From an uncultured Akkermansia sp. (GTDB lineage Bacteria > Verrucomicrobiota > Verrucomicrobiia > Verrucomicrobiales > Akkermansiaceae), in NCBI GenBank assembly GCA_904501975.1, contig CAJGCZ010000048.1, positions 1-13,129 of the forward strand: a DNA stretch of 13,129 nt, written 5' to 3'. The notes beneath the pieces were generated by a model. That model was not told where the DNA came from and did no database searches. It worked only from the letters and a program-made list of their open reading frames with translations. A program made the translations under genes and the position numbers. This document shows positions 1 through 7,082 of the stretch, piece after piece. How positions within the stretch are numbered: the stretch's first letter is position 1; each line of letters starts with the position of its first letter.

Positions 1-1
1 G

Positions 2-1792
2 GTAATGGCAGGTCTCGGTGGTCTTCTCTACGGCATTGACGTAGGTGTGATTGCTGCGGCCCTTCCGTATATTGAGAAGACCTCGACCTACACGCCGCAG
101 GAGATTTCCCTTGTGGTAGCTGCTGTGCTGGCAGGTTCCGTTCTTTCCTCCCTGTTCGCCGGCATGCTTGCTGAGTGGCTGGGCCGAAAGAAGGTCATCA
201 TCATCTCCGCCCTGCTCTTCACGCTGAGCATTCCGGTTATCTGCTTCTCCAGCGGCATCTTTGCCCTGTTGATGGCAGGCCGTATTCTGCAGGGTGCCTC
301 CGCCGGTCTTGTCGGCGTGGTAGTTCCCATGTATCTTGCAGAGTGTTTGGACGCCAACTCCCGTGGTAAAGGCACGGGTATGTTCCAGTTCATGCTCACG
401 GTAGGCCTTGTATTCGCCGCTCTTATCGGCCTTGTCACCACCATGGTTGTGGGTGCAGCAGATGCCGCTGAGGTTTCTCGCGAATCCAAGGTTATTGCTT
501 GGCAGGTAATCTTCTGGTGCTCCGCTATTCCGGGCATCATCCTCTTCTTCGGTGCCTTCAAGCTGAAGGAATCCCCGCGCTGGTTGTACCGCAAGGGTAA
601 GGAAGACGAGGCTCTTCTGGCTCTTGCCTCCAACAACGGCGAGGAAGCCGCTAAGGAAATTCTTGAAGAAATGAAGGCCGCCGATGCCAAGGAAGCCGCC
701 GACAAGGCCGCCATGGCAGAAGCCTCTAAGGGTGACAGCCTCTTGCAGCGCAAGTACATCATCCCCTTCCTTCTGGCCGTTGTGGTACTGGCTTGCACAC
801 AGGCTACCGGTATCAACTCCGTACTTAACTACTCCGTAACCATCTTCCAGCAGGCCGGCTTGCAAGGCGAAACCGCCAACACTGCCGACCTTGCTATTAA
901 GGTTGTGAACATGCTCATGACCATCGTGGCCGTAACCCTCGTTGACAAGAAGGGCCGCACCTTCCTGCTCAAGATGGGCACGCTGGGTATCATCGCCGGT
1001 CTTGCCGGTGTGGGCGCCATGTTCCTCATGGTTGAAAACGATCGCGTTGACGTAACCAAACTCGTTGCCGCTCAGGTAAAGGATGCCTCCCTCAACATCT
1101 CTGCTGAAGATGCTGTTAAGGACGCCCTTGCCGCTGATGCCACTCTGCGCGAGCAGCACCCCAACTTCTTTGATGCCGACGGCAATGTTGCCAAGGGCAT
1201 GCAGCTCATCGTTACCTACACCCAAGGCTTGGACAACATGCAGAAGGTTGCCAAGTACACCGGCGACAACAACGATGACGCCAAGATTGAAGTGAAGAAG
1301 GACAAGGCCCTTGCTCCCAACTTCATGGACAAGCTTGCCTTCTGGTCCACCCCGCTTGAGGCCGGTGCCGTGAAGGAAGTGACCATCGACCGCGCTGAAA
1401 TCGGCATGACTCCCTCCCCCATCACAGGCTGGGCAGTAACCGGCTTCTTCGTGGTGTTCATCGCCTTCTACGCCGCTGGTCCCGGTGTTTGCGTATGGCT
1501 GGCTCTCTCTGAGCTCATGCCCAACCGCATCCGCGCCAACGGTATGGCCATCGCTCTGCTTATCAACCAGCTTGTTTCCACCACCATTGCAGGCACCTTC
1601 CTGCCCTGGGTTGGTTCCAGCGGTTACTCCTCCGTATTCTTCTGGCTGGCCGGCTTCACGGTAATCTACTTCATCACCGCCGCCTTCTTCATGCCGGAAA
1701 CCAAGGGTCGCACCCTCGAGGAAATTGAGCAGTACTTCACCACCGGCAAAATGCCCGGCAAGAAGGCCGAAAAAGACGAAGCTCAGGCCTAA
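2..1792 (+). CDS. MFS sugar-porter family permease, 5'-partial
   Basis: Predicted inner-membrane sugar permease, probably a proton symporter or facilitator; the substrate cannot be read from sequence. Residues are counted from the first in-frame ATG (base 5). Family marks seen: GGLLYGID in TM1 (5-12), GRKK after TM2 (60-63), PMYLAE after TM4 (108-113), ESPRWL after TM6 (189-194), the sugar-binding TQATGINSVLNY in TM7 (265-276), DKKGRT (314-319) and PETKGRT at the C-terminus (564-570). Family members normally have a few residues plus half of TM1 before the GGLLYGID motif, and the frame is open to the left edge, so the true start probably lies outside the window. At 595+ residues it is longer than the usual 450-500; most of the excess is a ~120-residue hydrophilic segment (about 345-470) between TM9 and TM10, on the periplasmic side by family topology. 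It is followed by a hairpin terminator. Family assignment is sure, substrate unknown. Confidence 0.93.
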   Translation, partial: VMAGLGGLLYGIDVGVIAAALPYIEKTSTYTPQEISLVVAAVLAGSVLSSLFAGMLAEWLGRKKVIIISALLFTLSIPVICFSSGIFALLMAGRILQGASAGLVGVVVPMYLAECLDANSRGKGTGMFQFMLTVGLVFAALIGLVTTMVVGAADAAEVSRESKVIAWQVIFWCSAIPGIILFFGAFKLKESPRWLYRKGKEDEALLALASNNGEEAAKEILEEMKAADAKEAADKAAMAEASKGDSLLQRKYIIPFLLAVVVLACTQATGINSVLNYSVTIFQQAGLQGETANTADLAIKVVNMLMTIVAVTLVDKKGRTFLLKMGTLGIIAGLAGVGAMFLMVENDRVDVTKLVAAQVKDASLNISAEDAVKDALAADATLREQHPNFFDADGNVAKGMQLIVTYTQGLDNMQKVAKYTGDNNDDAKIEVKKDKALAPNFMDKLAFWSTPLEAGAVKEVTIDRAEIGMTPSPITGWAVTGFFVVFIAFYAAGPGVCVWLALSELMPNRIRANGMAIALLINQLVSTTIAGTFLPWVGSSGYSSVFFWLAGFTVIYFITAAFFMPETKGRTLEEIEQYFTTGKMPGKKAEKDEAQA

Positions 1793-1831
1793 TTAATCAC
1801 CTTTCTCTTATCTCTCAAAACTTACACTTAG

Positions 1832-1870
1832 GAGAACCCGGTAGCCCACGCTACCGGGTTCTCTTCTATT
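1832..1870 (+). terminator. Intrinsic-type terminator after the MFS permease
   Basis: A perfect 13-bp stem (GAGAACCCGGTAG at 1832-1844, its complement at 1851-1863) with a 6-base loop CCCACG, followed by a modest T-rich tail (TTCTATT). It lies 40 bases after the permease stop codon. The stem is nearly symmetrical and might act in both directions, but the only adjacent upstream gene is the permease. Confidence 0.8.
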
Positions 1871-1885
1871 ACGGAAACAGTTTAA

Positions 1886-2113
1886 ATACGAATTTGTCGG
1901 CCCTCCGTACTATGCACTGCAGGTGCGTTCTTCACCACGGCGTAAGCCGTTCCTCCTACCAAATACCGCGAGCGCAGCGAACGGAATTCAAGAGTCCGGA
2001 GGGGAAGCGGAGTTTATCCATCGACTTGTGTTCCGCGCTTAAAGCGCGGGCGGCAGCTTATGCTGAGCTTTGCTATCTTTGCGCCGTAAGGCGCGGAACT
2101 CACAAATTCGTAT
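1886..2113. repeat. Intergenic element bounded by 12-bp inverted repeats, with internal hairpins
   Basis: ATACGAATTTGT at 1886-1897 is matched by its exact reverse complement at 2102-2113. Inside are several small hairpins: ACGGC-GTAA-GCCGT (1937-1950), CCGCGCT-TAA-AGCGCGG (2033-2049), CAGC-TTAT-GCTG (2054-2065) and GCGCC-GTAA-GGCGC (2081-2094). Two are closed by GTAA, a GNRA-type tetraloop in RNA. It also contains one copy of the 33-bp repeat at 1970-2002. No flanking target-site duplication and no transposase are visible. It could be a non-autonomous repeat element, a structured RNA, or neither. Bases 1869-2232 otherwise hold no convincing gene: a 98-codon open frame across 1894-2190 runs through the hairpins and has no recognisable protein character. 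Confidence 0.5.
1970..2002 (+). repeat. 33-bp intergenic repeat, copy 1
   Basis: The unit begins GAGCGCAGCGAACGG and ends AAGAGTCCGGAGG. It is identical over all 33 bases to the copy at 13048-13080, about 11 kb away in the same orientation. The first 14 bases also match, with one difference, at 7049-7062. All three sites are intergenic. Function is unknown. Confidence 0.85.
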
Positions 2114-2191
2114 GTCGGAATTCGTCCCTCGTACTTCTACAAACTCCCATTTATCAACTGAAAACTTTAACATGGCATATTATTAAATAGC

Positions 2192-2220
2192 TTGCCTTCA
2201 CACCAAAGAAGGGCTACAAT
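2192..2220 (+). promoter_or_regulatory. Predicted sigma70-type promoter for uvrB
   Basis: TTGCCT (2192-2197) and TACAAT (2215-2220) are separated by 17 bases. The expected transcription start, about 7 bases past the -10 box, falls near 2227, only ~6 bases before the uvrB ATG, so the mRNA would be almost leaderless. No LexA-type SOS box is evident nearby, although the SOS box of this lineage is not known to me. Confidence 0.6.
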
Positions 2221-2232
2221 CTGGGCACCGCC

Positions 2233-4398
2233 ATGAGCATCTTTCAACTTGTCACAGACTACAAGCCATCGGGCGACCAAGAGCAGGCCATCGGCAAACT
2301 GCTGAAATCCTTGGATGCCGGCAACAGGCACCAGTGCTTGCTGGGTGTTACCGGCAGCGGCAAAACATTCACCATGGCCAACATAATTGCTGCGCAGGAC
2401 AGGCCGGTGCTAGTGCTCTCTCACAACAAGACCCTGGCGGCTCAGTTGTACTCCGAGCTGAAAAGCTTTTTCCCGCACAATGCGGTGGAGTATTTTGTAT
2501 CGTACTTCGATTATTACCAACCGGAGGCCTATATTGCCAGCACCGATACCTATATTGAAAAGGACAGTGCCATCAATGAAGAAATTGACCGCTTGTGCCT
2601 AAACGCCATGCGCTCTCTGCTGCTGCGCAAGGATGTGATTGTGGTGGCCAGTGTGAGCTGCATTTACGGCTTGGGCTCGCCGGAGGATTACCGCGAGCTC
2701 ACCCTCTCGATACGCGTGAGACAGGAGATGGACCGCGATGCTATGCTGGCCTGCCTGACGGAGCTTTTGTTTGAGCGCAGCGATTTTGATTTTCGGCGCG
2801 GCACCTTCCGCGTGCGCGGAGATGTGGTGGAGATATATCCGGCGCAGAGCGATGGCGAGGCGATTCGCGTGGAGTTTTTCGGGGATGAGATTGACGCCAT
2901 CAGCCTCATTGATGCTACAACAGGCCGTAGCCGCGAGAAGCTGAAAAGCTACCTCTTCTTCCCCGTAAAGCAGTATGTATCCTCTCCGGAAAAACGCGTG
3001 CCCGCCATCATGTCCATCCGCCGTGAGCTGGAGGAACGCGTGGCCTGGTTCGAGAAACAAAACAAGCTCATTGAAGCGCAGCGCCTGAAAATGCGCACCG
3101 ATTATGATTTGGAGCTTATCAACGAGATAGGCTTTTGCAAGGGTATTGAGAATTACTCTCGCCATTTGGCCGGGCGCGCCCCCGGTTCTACACCCTCCAC
3201 CTTGCAGGATTATTTCCCGGCAGACCACCTGACGATTATTGATGAATCACACGCAACAGTGCCGCAAATTGGTGGCATGTATGAGGGCGACCGCTCGCGC
3301 AAGCAGGTGTTAATAGACCACGGTTTCCGCCTTCCCTCCGCGTTAGATAATCGCCCGCTGCGTTTTGAGGAGTTCATGCAACGGCAAAAGCAGCTCGTGT
3401 ATGTAAGTGCCACGCCGGGCCCGTTTGAGTACGTAAACTGTGTACCGGGCAACCCCGGTTATATTCCTGTGCTGAAGGCTAAGCGTGGCAACACCCACTC
3501 GCGCCACGAAAAAGCAAGCCAGGCTATTACACAGGCACCCGACGATTTCCGGGGTGTCTTCTTCCACAAACTGGCAGAGTTGCGAGTGCCGCCCCATTCG
3601 TCTTCCGCCCCTGTAGAAAGCTTTAATCCGCGCGCCTTGGGTCAACCGCTCATCGTAGAGCAGCTGATACGCCCCACCGGCTTGCCGGAACCCAAAATTA
3701 CTTTGTTGCCGCTGGATGGGCAGATTGATAAAACAATTGAGCTATGCCGCCAACGTGTCAGTGTGCGCGAGCGCGTACTTGTCACCACCCTTACCAAACG
3801 AACAGCAGAGGATTTAACGGACTACCTGCGCAAGGTAGGGTTAAATGTAGAATACATCCACGCCGATGTGGATGCAATTGAACGCGTGGAAATTCTGCGT
3901 AAATTGCGAAGCGGCTCGGTGGATATTTTGGTGGGTATTAACCTGCTGCGAGAAGGTTTGGACTTGCCGGAGGTTTCTCTTGTTTGCATTTTGGATGCCG
4001 ATAAAGAGGGCTTCTTGCGCAACGAAACCAGTTTGGTGCAAACGGCGGGCCGCGCCGCACGCCACGTGCACGGTGAGTGTGTGCTCTTCTGTGATGTGGT
4101 GACGGATTCTATCCGCGCCTTGGTGGAAGAATCTGACCGCAGGCGCGCCATTCAGCTGGCTTATAACAAGGAGCACGGCATTATCCCGCGCACCGTTGCC
4201 CGCGCCGACCAAAGCACCCTGCGCCTCTACACCCCGGATGATGACGAAGAAGACGGCTTGCTGATGGCTGCAGAAGACGAGGAGGATGTGCAAGCCACCA
4301 TCAAACGACTGGAGAAAGAAATGAAAGAAGCCGCCGCACGTTTGGATTTTGAGGTTGCTGCCGTGCTGCGCGATAAAATTAATCTGCTGAAAAAATAA
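2233..4398 (+). CDS. uvrB: UvrABC system protein B (excinuclease subunit B)
   Basis: DNA damage-verifying helicase-like subunit of nucleotide excision repair; it is loaded by UvrA and recruits UvrC for incision. Seen: Walker A GVTGSGKT (38-45), the beta-hairpin region YFDYYQPEAY to TYIEKDSAINEEIDRL (91-121), the conserved SVSCIYGLGSP (140-150), Walker B/DESH box (337-340), motif YVSATPGPFE (390-399), RPTGL (480-484), LVTTLTKRTAEDLTDYL (516-532), VGINLLREGLDLPEVSL (567-583), the arginine-finger motif QTAGRAAR (603-610), and a C-terminal UVR motif (about 686-720) that binds UvrC. Length is 721 residues against a usual 660-690. The excess is an insertion at about 400-474, between the SATPG motif and VEQLIRPTGL, where ordinary UvrB has fewer than ten residues. 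The frame is intact and all motifs on both sides are preserved. It starts at an ATG a few bases after the predicted transcription start, without a Shine-Dalgarno sequence. Confidence 0.97.
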   Translation: MSIFQLVTDYKPSGDQEQAIGKLLKSLDAGNRHQCLLGVTGSGKTFTMANIIAAQDRPVLVLSHNKTLAAQLYSELKSFFPHNAVEYFVSYFDYYQPEAYIASTDTYIEKDSAINEEIDRLCLNAMRSLLLRKDVIVVASVSCIYGLGSPEDYRELTLSIRVRQEMDRDAMLACLTELLFERSDFDFRRGTFRVRGDVVEIYPAQSDGEAIRVEFFGDEIDAISLIDATTGRSREKLKSYLFFPVKQYVSSPEKRVPAIMSIRRELEERVAWFEKQNKLIEAQRLKMRTDYDLELINEIGFCKGIENYSRHLAGRAPGSTPSTLQDYFPADHLTIIDESHATVPQIGGMYEGDRSRKQVLIDHGFRLPSALDNRPLRFEEFMQRQKQLVYVSATPGPFEYVNCVPGNPGYIPVLKAKRGNTHSRHEKASQAITQAPDDFRGVFFHKLAELRVPPHSSSAPVESFNPRALGQPLIVEQLIRPTGLPEPKITLLPLDGQIDKTIELCRQRVSVRERVLVTTLTKRTAEDLTDYLRKVGLNVEYIHADVDAIERVEILRKLRSGSVDILVGINLLREGLDLPEVSLVCILDADKEGFLRNETSLVQTAGRAARHVHGECVLFCDVVTDSIRALVEESDRRRAIQLAYNKEHGIIPRTVARADQSTLRLYTPDDDEEDGLLMAAEDEEDVQATIKRLEKEMKEAAARLDFEVAAVLRDKINLLKK

Positions 4399-4524
4399 GA
4401 AATAGCTCATTTCAATTCCTCTTCAACCGGCTCATATTGTCGTTCAATCGCGGATTCGGCGCGGGATACAGCGCAGAAAAAGCGGAATAATTGGGGCAAT
4501 TTAGCATATCTGTTCGTTTTGTGC

Positions 4525-4553
4525 TTGACTTAACTCCAACTATAGGCTAATCT
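4525..4553 (+). promoter_or_regulatory. Possible promoter for fabF
   Basis: TTGACT (4525-4530) is followed after 17 bases by a weak -10 candidate TAATCT (4548-4553). The predicted start would lie near 4560, about 7 bases before the ATG. The -35 box is good and the -10 poor, so this is a moderate call. The rest of the 168-base uvrB-fabF gap shows no clear terminator or gene. Confidence 0.45.
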
Positions 4554-4566
4554 GACAACACAAACC

Positions 4567-5820
4567 ATGAAAGACCGTCGCATTGTAATCACCGGTATGG
4601 GTGCTGTTTCGCCGCTCGGCAACTCCGCTGCCGAGACGTGGGCTGCTATGAAGGAAGGCCGCTCCGGAATCAGCAGAATCGAGAGTTTAGACACTGCTTC
4701 ATTCCCCGTGCATATTGCCGGTGAAGTAAAGAATTTCGACCCCACTCCTTACTTTAAGCAAGACCCGAAGGCCGTGCGCCGTTGCGACCGCTTCGAGCTC
4801 CTTGCCATGGGTGCAGCCACTATGGCCATGGAGGATGCCGGGCTTGATCCTGAGAAGCTGGACAAGAACCGTGTAGGTGTCATGATTGGCTCCGGTATCG
4901 GTGGTTTGGGTATTCACAGCGCCAACTGTGAAACGCTGGTGAAGACCGGCCCCCGCCGCGTATCTCCCTTCTGCATTCCGTACATGATTACCAACATGGC
5001 TTCCGGTATGCTGAGTATGGAATACGGCTTTGGCGGCCCCAATATGAGTATTTCTACAGCATGTGCTACCTCCAACCACTGCATTGGTGAGGCTTGGCGC
5101 ATTATGAAGTTCGGTGATGCAGACGTAATGATTTGCGGCGGTGCTGAGGCTACCGTGCTCCCCATCGGCATTACCGGCTTTGCTAACATGAAGGCACTTT
5201 CCACCCGCAATGACGATCCCGCCACCTCCTCTCGTCCGTATGATATTGACCGCGACGGCTTTGTCATGAGTGAGGGCGCCGGCATTATGGTATTGGAGAC
5301 CTTGGAGCACGCCCAGGCTCGCGGTGCTCGCATTCTGGCTGAGCTCGTTGGCTATGGCTTGAGCGCTGATGCTTACCACCTTACCTCCCCCATGCCCGAG
5401 GGCGAGGGTGCCAGCCGCTGCATGCAGATGGCTTTGGACCACGCCGGCCTCAAGCCGGAGGATGTAGACTACATCAACACTCACGGCACCTCTACCCCGC
5501 TGGGTGACATTTGCGAAACCAAGGCTATTAAGCGCACCTTCGGCGACTACGCTAAGAACGGCTTGGTTGTCAGCTCCACCAAGTCTATGACGGGTCACTT
5601 GCTGGGTGCTGCCGGTGGTATTGAGTTGCTGGCTTGCGTCATGGCTATTCAGGACAACTTTGTGCCCCCCACCATCAACGTATTCAACCAAGATCCCGAG
5701 TGCGATTTGGACGTTTGCCCGAACGTAGGCCGCTCTATGAAGGTGGATGTGGCTCTGAGCAACTCCTTCGGTTTCGGTGGTCATAATGCTTCTCTGATTG
5801 TGAAGCGTTTTGAGGCCTGA
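4567..5820 (+). CDS. fabF: 3-oxoacyl-[acyl-carrier-protein] synthase II (KAS II)
   Basis: Cytosolic condensing enzyme of type II fatty acid synthesis: it joins malonyl-ACP to a growing acyl-ACP with loss of CO2. The full KAS fold is present in 417 residues, the usual length. The nucleophile is Cys166 in STACATSNHC. The two active-site histidines are His306 in NTHGTSTPLGD and His344 in STKSMTGHLLGAAGG, with the conserved Lys339 in the same motif. The C-terminal NSFGFGGHNASL (399-410) is typical of FabF. The N-terminus begins directly with MKDRRIVITGMGAVSPLG, as expected, which supports the ATG chosen. No acpP or other fab gene is adjacent; it appears monocistronic, with its own promoter candidate and a hairpin at the 3' side. 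FabB is a less likely reading, since the motif spacing fits FabF. Confidence 0.96.
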   Translation: MKDRRIVITGMGAVSPLGNSAAETWAAMKEGRSGISRIESLDTASFPVHIAGEVKNFDPTPYFKQDPKAVRRCDRFELLAMGAATMAMEDAGLDPEKLDKNRVGVMIGSGIGGLGIHSANCETLVKTGPRRVSPFCIPYMITNMASGMLSMEYGFGGPNMSISTACATSNHCIGEAWRIMKFGDADVMICGGAEATVLPIGITGFANMKALSTRNDDPATSSRPYDIDRDGFVMSEGAGIMVLETLEHAQARGARILAELVGYGLSADAYHLTSPMPEGEGASRCMQMALDHAGLKPEDVDYINTHGTSTPLGDICETKAIKRTFGDYAKNGLVVSSTKSMTGHLLGAAGGIELLACVMAIQDNFVPPTINVFNQDPECDLDVCPNVGRSMKVDVALSNSFGFGGHNASLIVKRFEA

Positions 5821-5856
5821 TTTTCCGCCCAAAACAAACGGATAACTCTTTAACTC

Positions 5857-5897
5857 ATGCGCGGCGGAAGGGGTACCCCACCGCCGCGCATTCTTTC
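5857..5897 (+). terminator. Hairpin terminator after fabF
   Basis: A perfect 11-bp GC-rich stem: ATGCGCGGCGG (5857-5867) pairs with CCGCCGCGCAT (5881-5891), followed by TCTTTC. The 13-base loop contains the palindrome GGGGTACCCC (5870-5879), which could extend the structure. The T tract is weak, so termination may be partial and may allow read-through into the next gene 26 bases away. Confidence 0.65.
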
Positions 5898-5917
5898 ACA
5901 AGCTTTCCCCCATCGCC

Positions 5918-6388
5918 ATGCTTCCCAAGGCAGAATCCGCCACAACGGCGCCTCCCCGCAAATTAAGCAAAGAAGATGCACGCTGGCTACACTGGTGCAT
6001 CATTAGCCTTTGCACCCTCATGGTTTTAGCAACGCTCCTGATTAGCGGGGTACTGGATATGCTGAACAACCTGCACACAGAACTCCTGCAAGGGATGCCG
6101 TTTTATCTTTCTGCACAAGGGGCTGCTCAAGGCAGTCTGCTGAGCCCCGTAGCAGCCTTTGCCTGCTGTATTCCGTTAACCCTGTACGGTACTGTGGTGC
6201 TGAGTTTGGAGACCTCTGGCCGCATGCAATGGCTTATGACTGCTCTGGCACTGGTGGCATTAGCGCTGCCGGGGATGCTGTGCACGTTGTGGGATTCTGT
6301 GCTGCACACCTCGCCGCTGCTGTGTTGCGTCCTGATAGTGCAGGTGTTAGTAAGCATTAATAGATTCTTTTTTAAGCGAGTAGCATGA
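5918..6388 (+). CDS. Small four-helix membrane protein of unknown function, upstream of recR
   Basis: I do not recognise this 156-residue protein. It has a short polar N-terminus with LSKEDARWLHW, then four predicted membrane segments at about 24-47, 75-97, 104-125 and 132-151, ending in a basic tail (NRFFFKRVA). It is cysteine-rich within the membrane segments (for example CC at 83-84 and 136-137). Its stop codon overlaps the recR start in an ATGA junction, the usual mark of translational coupling and a shared transcript, which supports it being a real gene. Function cannot be inferred from this; an inner-membrane location is likely. The ATG at 5918 has no Shine-Dalgarno sequence, like the other genes here. 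Confidence 0.75.
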   Translation: MLPKAESATTAPPRKLSKEDARWLHWCIISLCTLMVLATLLISGVLDMLNNLHTELLQGMPFYLSAQGAAQGSLLSPVAAFACCIPLTLYGTVVLSLETSGRMQWLMTALALVALALPGMLCTLWDSVLHTSPLLCCVLIVQVLVSINRFFFKRVA

Positions 6389-6993
6389 AAGCACAAGATT
6401 ATCCTCAACCGGTGCTCGAGCTTATCAGCCGACTGAAGCGCATGCCCGGAATCGGCACTCGCGGTGCAGAGCGCTTTGCTCTTTGGTTTTTACAACAAGG
6501 GAGAAATGATGCCCGAGCCTTGTCTGCCGCCCTGCAAGACGCCGCGGATTCCGTAGGCACCTGCCCTGAGTGCGGCTTCTTTTCCTTGAAAGGCGAGCGC
6601 TGCACCGCCTGCGAGGACCCAACGCGAGATGCTTCTCTTTTTTGCGTGGTAGAGCAGCCGACGGATGTGCTTCCTATTGAGCGCTGCGGCTCCTTCCGTG
6701 GTTTATACCACTGCTTAGGTGGCAAAATATCGCCGTTGGATGGCATTATGCCCGAGGATTTAAGCGTGGAGCATTTGCTGGAGCGCGTGCAGGCGCACCC
6801 CGGCTGCGAGGTTATTTTGGCCGTGGGCAGCGATGTGGAGGGCGAGGCTACAGCCCTTTACTTGGCAGATAGACTCTCCGCCGTTAATTGCAAAATCACG
6901 CGTATTGCGCAGGGAATTCCGGCCGGAGCAGGCTTGGGCCATGCAGATGCTATTACTCTTTTGCGCGCGCTCGAAGGTAGAAAGCAGCTCTGA
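6385..6993 (+). CDS. recR: Recombination mediator protein RecR
   Basis: RecR works with RecO (and RecF) to load RecA on SSB-coated single-stranded DNA at gaps. The 202-residue length is typical. Order of domains: N-terminal helix-hairpin-helix with RMPGIGTRGAERFA (19-32), a four-cysteine zinc-binding motif with Cys60, Cys63, Cys73 and Cys76 (CPECGFF...CTAC), then a Toprim domain beginning with LFCVVEQPTDVLPIER (85-100) and including VEGEATALYLADRL (151-164), and the C-terminal GIPAGAGLGHADAITLLRALEGR (177-199). The Toprim turn reads VGSDVEGE where many RecR proteins have NPTVEGE, a modest variation. It overlaps the preceding membrane-protein gene by four bases and has no Shine-Dalgarno sequence of its own, so translation is probably coupled. 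No dnaX or ybaB homologue, its common partners, is adjacent. Confidence 0.95.
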   Translation: MKAQDYPQPVLELISRLKRMPGIGTRGAERFALWFLQQGRNDARALSAALQDAADSVGTCPECGFFSLKGERCTACEDPTRDASLFCVVEQPTDVLPIERCGSFRGLYHCLGGKISPLDGIMPEDLSVEHLLERVQAHPGCEVILAVGSDVEGEATALYLADRLSAVNCKITRIAQGIPAGAGLGHADAITLLRALEGRKQL

Positions 6994-7082
6994 CTTCCTA
7001 TAAGTTTAGCTCTGTTCGCCTAATTGCGATTTGTGGGCTCGTTAATGTGAGCGCAGCAAACGCGGTAGGAGCTCCCATAGTA
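6994..7082. repeat. Convergent intergenic gap with a degenerate copy of the 33-bp repeat
   Basis: The gap lies between recR and the convergent phosphatase gene. Bases 7029-7062 resemble 13027-13061: ATTTGTGGG, then an interrupted match, then ATGTGAGCGCAGC and AACG. After position 7062 the similarity to the other copies stops and a palindrome GGAGCTCC (7068-7075) follows. The phrase TTTAGCTCTGTT (7006-7017) is also shared with 12984-12995. There is no T-tailed hairpin, so I do not call a terminator for either gene here. Confidence 0.55.

Noticed and set aside
1886..2113. The inverted-repeat-bounded element as an insertion sequence.
   Set aside because: There is no transposase frame and no target-site duplication next to the repeats; a non-autonomous element remains possible but unproven.
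1894..2190. A 98-codon open frame in the permease-uvrB gap.
   Set aside because: It runs through inverted repeats and the 33-bp repeat. The translated product has no membrane, signal or domain features, so the region is better explained as non-coding.
4699..5832. A 377-codon open frame on the minus strand across fabF.
   Set aside because: FabF is unmistakable on the plus strand with all catalytic residues; the antisense frame is a by-product of its codon use.
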